Source: a bacterium (GTDB lineage Bacteria; Margulisbacteria; Marinamargulisbacteria; SXXA01). Taken from it: a DNA stretch of 10,057 nucleotides. The notes beneath the pieces are model-generated. The model saw only the letters and a program-made list of their open reading frames with translations, ran no database searches and was not told the origin of the DNA. The translations under genes were made by a program, and so were the position numbers. This document shows, in pieces, positions 6,413 through 10,057 of this stretch. The stretch's first letter is position 1. Each line of letters opens with the position of its first letter. The stretch is from contig JAGYJO010000044.1 in assembly GCA_018402095.1 (NCBI GenBank), positions 1 to 10,057 on the forward strand, given 5' to 3'.

Positions 6413-6618
6413 CCAAGAAAGAGACAGAAAAAAGTAAAACATACCAACAGTTCAGCAACATCACCTCCGCCTTAATGGGGCCAATCATGATGTTCGGCGG
6501 AATCGGCTATGGTATTTCTTATTACACCAGCTTTAATTTTGGAACTGAAATCGGGGTTATCATAGGTAGCATTCTTGGCATGGTTCTCTTGATTAAAGAA
6601 GCCTCTAAGCTCCAATAA
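6409..6618 (+). CDS. AtpZ/AtpI-like two-TM small membrane protein
   Basis: 69 residues: a charged N-terminus of about 17 residues (MTKKETEKSK), then two hydrophobic segments at about 20-40 (ALMGPIMMFGGIGYGISYY) and 47-64 (EIGVIIGSILGMVLLIKE). The glycine spacing G-x-x-x-G, the short N/F/G-T turn and the second G-x-x-x-G helix followed by K-E-A resemble the AtpZ/AtpI family. Those proteins normally sit at the front of the ATP synthase operon, help assemble the c-ring, and have been proposed to carry Mg2+ or Ca2+ in alkaliphilic Bacillus. No atp gene is visible here. Instead the ATG overlaps the exchanger stop (ATGA at 6409-6412). The family call is by pattern only. An unrelated two-TM protein is possible, but the gene itself is well supported by coupling and by its membrane profile. 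Confidence 0.6.
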   Translation: MTKKETEKSKTYQQFSNITSALMGPIMMFGGIGYGISYYTSFNFGTEIGVIIGSILGMVLLIKEASKLQ

Positions 6619-6650
6619 CACGGATAACCTCAGTATGAAACAGACCCTTC

Positions 6651-6675
6651 AAAAAAATAATCTGCAATTTTTTTT
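6651..6675. other. A/T-only inverted repeat before the lipoprotein gene
   Basis: AAAAAAAT (6651-6658) pairs with ATTTTTTT (6667-6674) around an 8-nt loop, with one further T. It could be a weak terminator for the kinase-exchanger unit. Alternatively its A-tract, lying upstream of the GATAAT at 6686, could be an UP-like promoter element. The stem has no G-C pair, so stability is low. Confidence 0.3.
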
Positions 6676-6685
6676 CAAAACATAC

Positions 6686-6691
6686 GATAAT
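6686..6691 (+). promoter_or_regulatory. Probable leaderless -10 of the lipoprotein gene
   Basis: GATAAT (5 of 6 to consensus) ends 6 nt before the ATG at 6698, the same spacing as TATAAT before the CheD-like gene. The -35 region (around 6663-6668, TGCAAT) is poor. AGGA at 6692-6695 is only 2 nt from the ATG, too close for a normal Shine-Dalgarno. Confidence 0.4.
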
Positions 6692-6697
6692 AGGAAT

Positions 6698-7162
6698 ATG
6701 AACATACTAAAAAACTGGGGACGCTACGGAATTATTGCCTTACTCGCCTGTGCAGTGTCTGGCTGTGGCCAAATCAACACACTCACCACAGGGGCCGATG
6801 AAACAACCACGATAGAGACAAGCCATTCAACAACACTTTTGAGCAGTACTAATTCTGAATGGACATTGACCAACGGCAACACCGAAACGCTGTCTTATAC
6901 CAACAATAGCACCGAAACAGTCACGCTTACGTTCAACAAAATGCCCATCTCTGGCAAGATTTCCTATACAACACCCAGCAACGACACTCTCCAAGAGTTG
7001 CAATTGGGAATATTGTCCTCGCTAGCCACCTATTCTATCGCCAGTGGTGACACCCAAACATGGACCATCGAAGGACTTCCTGACAATGCCGCTAACGTTG
7101 TCCTCACATTGGTACTGATCGTGAATGAGACGTTCACGACAGAAACGATCCAACTCAACTAG
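6698..7162 (+). CDS. Small Thr-rich lipoprotein of unknown function
   Basis: 154 residues. The N-terminus MNILKNWGRYGIIALLACA is a lipoprotein signal peptide: Lys5 and Arg9 in the n-region, a hydrophobic core at 11-20, and a lipobox V-S-G-C with Cys23 as the lipidated residue, so a mature chain of 132. The mature protein is very rich in Thr, Ser and Asn, with alternating polar/hydrophobic segments (SEWTLTNGNTETLSYTNNST) that suggest a small beta-sandwich; no Cys other than the lipidated one is left after processing. I do not recognise a family. An earlier in-frame ATG at 6635 would put about 21 extra residues, including FFFK, before the signal peptide and is rejected. The gene follows the AtpZ-like gene by 79 bp and probably has its own promoter. 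The residue after Cys23 is Gly, not Asp, so outer-membrane sorting would be expected by the Lol rule if the host is diderm. Confidence 0.8.
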   Translation: MNILKNWGRYGIIALLACAVSGCGQINTLTTGADETTTIETSHSTTLLSSTNSEWTLTNGNTETLSYTNNSTETVTLTFNKMPISGKISYTTPSNDTLQELQLGILSSLATYSIASGDTQTWTIEGLPDNAANVVLTLVLIVNETFTTETIQLN

Positions 7163-7165
7163 ACG

Positions 7166-7182
7166 TTTTGCCTCCGGCAAAA
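7166..7182. repeat. Hairpin after the lipoprotein gene, T-arm first
   Basis: TTTTGCC (7166-7172), loop TCC, GGCAAAA (7176-7182), with further A to 7185. It begins 4 nt after the lipoprotein stop. Plus-strand RNA would have A, not U, after the stem, so it is not a standard terminator. It may protect the 3' end of the message or form part of the dispersed palindrome pair described in the findings. Confidence 0.5.
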
Positions 7183-7191
7183 AAATGTATT

Positions 7192-7214
7192 TTGAAAGGG
7201 CTGCGTCCTTTCAA
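7192..7214 (+). terminator. Hairpin, weak terminator of the lipoprotein gene
   Basis: TTGAAAGGGC (7192-7201) pairs with GTCCTTTCAA (7205-7214), ten pairs including one G-U, around loop TGC. Only four T (7221-7224) follow, after a 6-nt gap, so termination would be weak. Its core is a variant of the palindrome at 1665-1681. Confidence 0.45.
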
Positions 7215-7282
7215 TCCCGATTTTCTGACCTATACCCGTTCCAAAATATCCAGGTCCCGTGCTTGTTTCGCAACAGAGCCAA

Positions 7283-7312
7283 TTGCTCTTTACTCCCTCT
7301 CCTAGCTATAAT
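7283..7312 (+). promoter_or_regulatory. Sigma-70 promoter of ilvE-ppk1
   Basis: TTGCTC (7283-7288), an 18-nt spacer and a perfect TATAAT (7307-7312) predict a start near 7319 and a leader of about 65 nt. An inverted repeat AGAGC-N5-GCTCT (7275-7289) overlaps the -35 and could bind a regulator. This is the only long, Shine-Dalgarno-bearing leader in the window. Confidence 0.6.
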
Positions 7313-7336
7313 GCTGACCACAAATACTGACGCCGC

Positions 7337-7387
7337 ATGGCTCATTTTGCAACAGCCCCACACGCACGCGCGAGGAGAACACTATGA
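7337..7387 (+). CDS. Possible 16-residue leader ORF overlapping the ilvE start
   Basis: ATG at 7337 reads MAHFATAPHARARRTL and stops at TGA 7385-7387, overlapping the ilvE ATG as ATGA. It starts about 18 nt after the predicted transcript start and has no Shine-Dalgarno. It holds one Leu and no Ile or Val, so it is not a classical branched-chain attenuator peptide. Its stop position would allow coupling to ilvE, but ilvE has its own ribosome binding site. It may be chance. Confidence 0.2.
   Translation: MAHFATAPHARARRTL
7372..7377 (+). promoter_or_regulatory. Shine-Dalgarno of ilvE
   Basis: GAGGAG lies 6 nt before the ATG at 7384, a textbook position. It fixes the ilvE start and shows that the host ribosome does use this signal, in contrast to the other promoter-proximal genes in the window. 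Confidence 0.85.
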
Positions 7388-8307
7388 TTACGACACCTTG
7401 GATCTGGAAAAATGGCGAATTCATTAAATGGGAAGAGGCCACCACACATGTTCTGACACATGCCCTACACTACGGAACCGCTGTTTTTGAAGGCATTCGC
7501 GCCTATGAAACACCAGAAGGCCCCGCTATATTCCAAGCAAAAGCCCACTATCAACGACTCCTTGATTCTGCAAAAATCTACATGATGCCGCAACCCTATG
7601 ATGTAGAGACACTCATCGCAGCGACACAAGAATTGCTCAAACGAAACGGACTCCCGTCATGCTATATCCGCCCGCTACTATACTATGGCTATGGCACAAT
7701 GGGCATGAACCCCAGACAAAGCCCAGCAGATATGATCATTGCCGCATGGGGTTGGGGCAGCTACTTAGGCGAAGAGGGTCTGGAAAATGGCATTCGCTGC
7801 AAAATGAGTTCTTGGAATCGCATTGATGCCCGTACACTACCCCCTTTGGCCAAATGTACCGCCAATTATGCCAACTCCATTCTCGCCAAACAGGAAGCTA
7901 TTTCTTGTGGTTTTGATGAAGCCATTTTGCTCAACCTGAATGGTACCGTAGCTGAAGGCCCTGGTGAAAATATCTTTTTGGTCAAAAATGGTGAAATTTT
8001 CACCACCCCAGCATCCGATGGCGCATTACTCGGTATCACCGCACAATCCGTAATGCAAATGGCCAAAGACCTCGGCTATCAGATTTCTTATCGCTCTATT
8101 TCACGTGACGAATTGTATATCGCTGACGAACTCTTTTTCACTGGCACAGCTGCAGAAATAACCCCCATTCGTGAAATTGATGGACGTATGATCGGCAACG
8201 GCAAACGCGGCACCATCACAGGGCATATTCAGTCTGAGTTTTTTGATATTGTAAAAGGGAAAAACCCAAAATACGGCCACTGGCTTACCCATATTCCCAA
8301 AGGCTAA
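7384..8307 (+). CDS. ilvE: Branched-chain amino acid aminotransferase
   Basis: A 307-residue fold-type IV PLP aminotransferase, the normal length for the family. It moves the amino group between glutamate and the 2-oxo acids of Leu, Ile and Val in the cytosol. Seen in order: HALHYGTAVFEGIRAY (residues 26-41) with the substrate-binding Tyr/Arg; YIRPLLYYGYG (94-104); the PLP-binding lysine K157 in LPPLAKCTANY; NGTVAEGPGENIF (186-198) with the conserved Glu191; and FFTGTAAEITPI (251-262) with the phosphate-binding G-T-A. The C-terminus carries the R-G-x-I-T-x-x-I-Q helix of the IlvE group. All catalytic positions are intact. The start is set by a Shine-Dalgarno 6 nt upstream. The stop TAA shares its last A with the ppk1 ATG (TAATG), so the two are one operon with probable translational coupling. 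No other ilv or leu genes are in view. Confidence 0.95.
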   Translation: MITTPWIWKNGEFIKWEEATTHVLTHALHYGTAVFEGIRAYETPEGPAIFQAKAHYQRLLDSAKIYMMPQPYDVETLIAATQELLKRNGLPSCYIRPLLYYGYGTMGMNPRQSPADMIIAAWGWGSYLGEEGLENGIRCKMSSWNRIDARTLPPLAKCTANYANSILAKQEAISCGFDEAILLNLNGTVAEGPGENIFLVKNGEIFTTPASDGALLGITAQSVMQMAKDLGYQISYRSISRDELYIADELFFTGTAAEITPIREIDGRMIGNGKRGTITGHIQSEFFDIVKGKNPKYGHWLTHIPKG

Positions 8308-10057
8308 TGATGCTCGATCGCGATCTAGGATGGTTGGATTTTAATTCTCGGGTCTTACAAGAAGCACAAGACCCGGGAGTTCCCTTATTGGAAAGATTAA
8401 AATTTCTGGGCATTTTCTCCTCCAATTTGGATGAGTTTTTTCGTGTCCGTGTCGGCGCGCTGCGTCGTCAAATTCACAAAGAACATGGCAAAAAGAAAAA
8501 ACAAGCCAAACAATTACTCAATGACATAGAAAACATCGTTATTGCCCAACAAGACAGGTTTGATACAACACTGGGTATCGTTTTGTCTGAACTTGAACAG
8601 CAAAACATTTTCTTCGTCAAGAATACACATCTCAACACAGAAGATAGCCAGATGGTGCAAACCTATTTCAAATCTACGGTACGCCCCGCGCTGGAACCGA
8701 TACTTCTGGACCAAATACCGACAGACTTGGAATTTGAAGGCAATGTCCTCTATATGGCGATAGAAATGTCATCCAAAAACAAACCAAAAACAAAATACGC
8801 CATCGTCGAGGTCCCCTCCTCAAGCATCTCCCGATTCTTGGTATTGCCACCATCACAACAGGCCCCCAAAACCACCCGTATCATTCTTCTCGAAGACATC
8901 ATCAAATACTGTCTTAAAGATGTATTCTATTTATCGGATTACGAAAACTTCTCCGCCTATGCCATCAAACTAACACGAGATGCAGAGCTAGATTTGGACG
9001 ACGACATCACCGAAAGTCTCATCGACAAACTCGAAAAAGGTGTTCATCAACGCAAGCATGGGGCACCTGTTCGTATGATATATGAGGACACAACGCCTAA
9101 GCCCTTCCTCAAAAAAATCACAAAGCTCTTTGAAATACCCAAAACAACCACCGTATTGGGTGTTAAACGCCGATATCATAATTTCAAAGACTTCATCAAA
9201 TTTCCTATCATAGACAATCCCAAACTCTATTATCCGCCCATGCCACCGACGAATCATCCTGACATAGGTCCGGACAAAAGCATGTTTGCCCAGATAAAAG
9301 AAAAAGATATTTTATTGCAATACCCTTACCATCGCTTTATGCCATTTGTGGATTTTTTGCGAGAAGCCGCTATAGACCCAAAGGTCACGAACATTCACAT
9401 CACACTATACCGTGTGGCCAGCCAATCCCATGTCGTCAAAGCACTCATAAATGCCCTCAAAAATGGCAAATCCGTCTTTGTGGTCATCGAGCTCAAGGCC
9501 CGGTTTGATGAAGAAGCCAATATTCATTGGAGCAAAGAGCTCAGCGAAGCGGGTGCCAAAGTAATTTTCGGTGTACCAGGGCTCAAGGTCCACAGCAAAC
9601 TTTGCCTGGTGACACGACAAGAAGGCCGAAAATCTGTTCATTATGCCAATATTTCTACCGGAAATTATAATGAAAACACAGCAACGCTGTACAGCGACAT
9701 CAGTCTATTCACCGCACACACAGGGATCACACAGGATATTGTGAATATTTTTCGATTCTTTGAAAACCCAGCCAAAACAGCGCCCTTCAAACATCTCATC
9801 GTGGCACCCTTTAGCATGCGTAAACAATTTGCAAAATATATCCAACGTGAAATTCAAAATGCACAAACAGGCCGCTCCGCCCGTATTATTATCAAAGTAA
9901 ATGCACTCGTCGATGCAGATATGAACACGCTACTCCTCTCGGCTATCAAAGCCGGGGTCTCTGTCGATTTTCTTGTCAGAGGGCCTTATGGATTACCACT
10001 ACCCGATGCACCAAAAACAATACGAGCGATTAGTATTTTGGATCGTTTCCTGGAACA
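8307..10057 (+). CDS. ppk1: Polyphosphate kinase 1, 3' end outside window
   Basis: 583 complete codons are visible of a protein usually near 690-740. PPK1 polymerises the ATP gamma-phosphate into inorganic polyphosphate through a phospho-histidine intermediate, at the inner face of the membrane. The N domain has RDLGWLDFNSRVLQEA and FLGIFSSNLDEFFRVRV; the head domain follows, with DIIKYCLKDVFYL. The catalytic C1 domain shows LYRVA with R369, KARFDEEANIHW with R399, and GLKVHSKL with His429 (codon 9591-9593). These align at a constant offset of 6 with E. coli Arg375, Arg405 and the autophosphorylated His435. The window ends at DRFLE plus the bases CA, exactly at the second conserved histidine (E. 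coli His592). ATG 8307 is chosen for its overlap with the ilvE stop; ATG 8310 follows directly and is equally possible. No frame break is seen. The wording resembles Bacteroidota-type PPK1, but that is an impression without alignment. Confidence 0.95.
   Translation, partial: MMLDRDLGWLDFNSRVLQEAQDPGVPLLERLKFLGIFSSNLDEFFRVRVGALRRQIHKEHGKKKKQAKQLLNDIENIVIAQQDRFDTTLGIVLSELEQQNIFFVKNTHLNTEDSQMVQTYFKSTVRPALEPILLDQIPTDLEFEGNVLYMAIEMSSKNKPKTKYAIVEVPSSSISRFLVLPPSQQAPKTTRIILLEDIIKYCLKDVFYLSDYENFSAYAIKLTRDAELDLDDDITESLIDKLEKGVHQRKHGAPVRMIYEDTTPKPFLKKITKLFEIPKTTTVLGVKRRYHNFKDFIKFPIIDNPKLYYPPMPPTNHPDIGPDKSMFAQIKEKDILLQYPYHRFMPFVDFLREAAIDPKVTNIHITLYRVASQSHVVKALINALKNGKSVFVVIELKARFDEEANIHWSKELSEAGAKVIFGVPGLKVHSKLCLVTRQEGRKSVHYANISTGNYNENTATLYSDISLFTAHTGITQDIVNIFRFFENPAKTAPFKHLIVAPFSMRKQFAKYIQREIQNAQTGRSARIIIKVNALVDADMNTLLLSAIKAGVSVDFLVRGPYGLPLPDAPKTIRAISILDRFLE

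Noticed and set aside
6635..6697. Longer lipoprotein start at 6635
   Set aside because: It would place 21 residues, partly encoded by the T-run, before a clear signal peptide. Lipoprotein signals begin at the mature N-terminus of the precursor.
7163..7383. ilv-type attenuator or riboswitch before ilvE
   Set aside because: The small leader ORF has no run of Ile, Val or Leu codons, and I see no terminator/antiterminator pair between the promoter and the ATG.
1..10057. tRNA, rRNA, CRISPR array, insertion sequence or attachment site
   Set aside because: The intergenic stretches are short (longest 221 bp). They contain only the hairpins and promoters listed; no cloverleaf, regular spaced repeats or transposase were seen.

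Overview
The window is an ordinary-density bacterial chromosomal segment of moderate GC with no phage, transposase, CRISPR array, tRNA or rRNA that I can recognise. The organism cannot be fixed from sequence alone. The polyphosphate kinase and the CaCA exchanger read much like Bacteroidota-type proteins to my eye, but the promoters look like ordinary sigma-70 elements (TATAAT, TATACT, GATAAT), which is not the Bacteroidota pattern. TGA is a normal stop here. Several first-in-operon genes have a good -10 only 6 to 12 nt before the ATG and no Shine-Dalgarno, so leaderless or near-leaderless translation may be common in this genome.

Layout. Positions 2-232 hold the 3' end of a HepT-like toxin gene, cut by the window edge. 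Convergent to it on the minus strand (269-1063) is an unrecognised acidic protein with a CheD-like Thr/Cys/His constellation. Divergent from that, with overlapping -10 elements, is a decayed PduO-type cob(I)alamin adenosyltransferase (1087-1754) with a -1 frame break and lost catalytic arginines. It is followed by three tandem hairpins, two with U-tracts. A minus-strand ABC-F ATPase (1816-3546) follows.

From 3687 everything is on the plus strand. A soluble PAS-PAS histidine kinase, a CaCA-family Ca2+/cation exchanger and a two-TM AtpZ/AtpI-like protein are joined by ATGA overlaps (3687-6618), which suggests one translationally coupled unit with a cation-handling theme. Next is a small Thr-rich lipoprotein with its own probable leaderless promoter (6698-7162), then a 221-bp intergenic region with two hairpins and a clear promoter. 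Last come ilvE (7384-8307) and ppk1 (8307 to beyond the edge), coupled by a TAATG overlap.

The most interesting points are the kinase/exchanger/AtpZ-like unit, the CheD-like orphan, the decayed or pseudoenzyme PduO, the recurrent leaderless-promoter geometry, and a palindrome of the form AAAGGGCnnCGyCCTTT present in two intergenic regions. None of these proves a new system. The kinase/exchanger unit is the best candidate for one.
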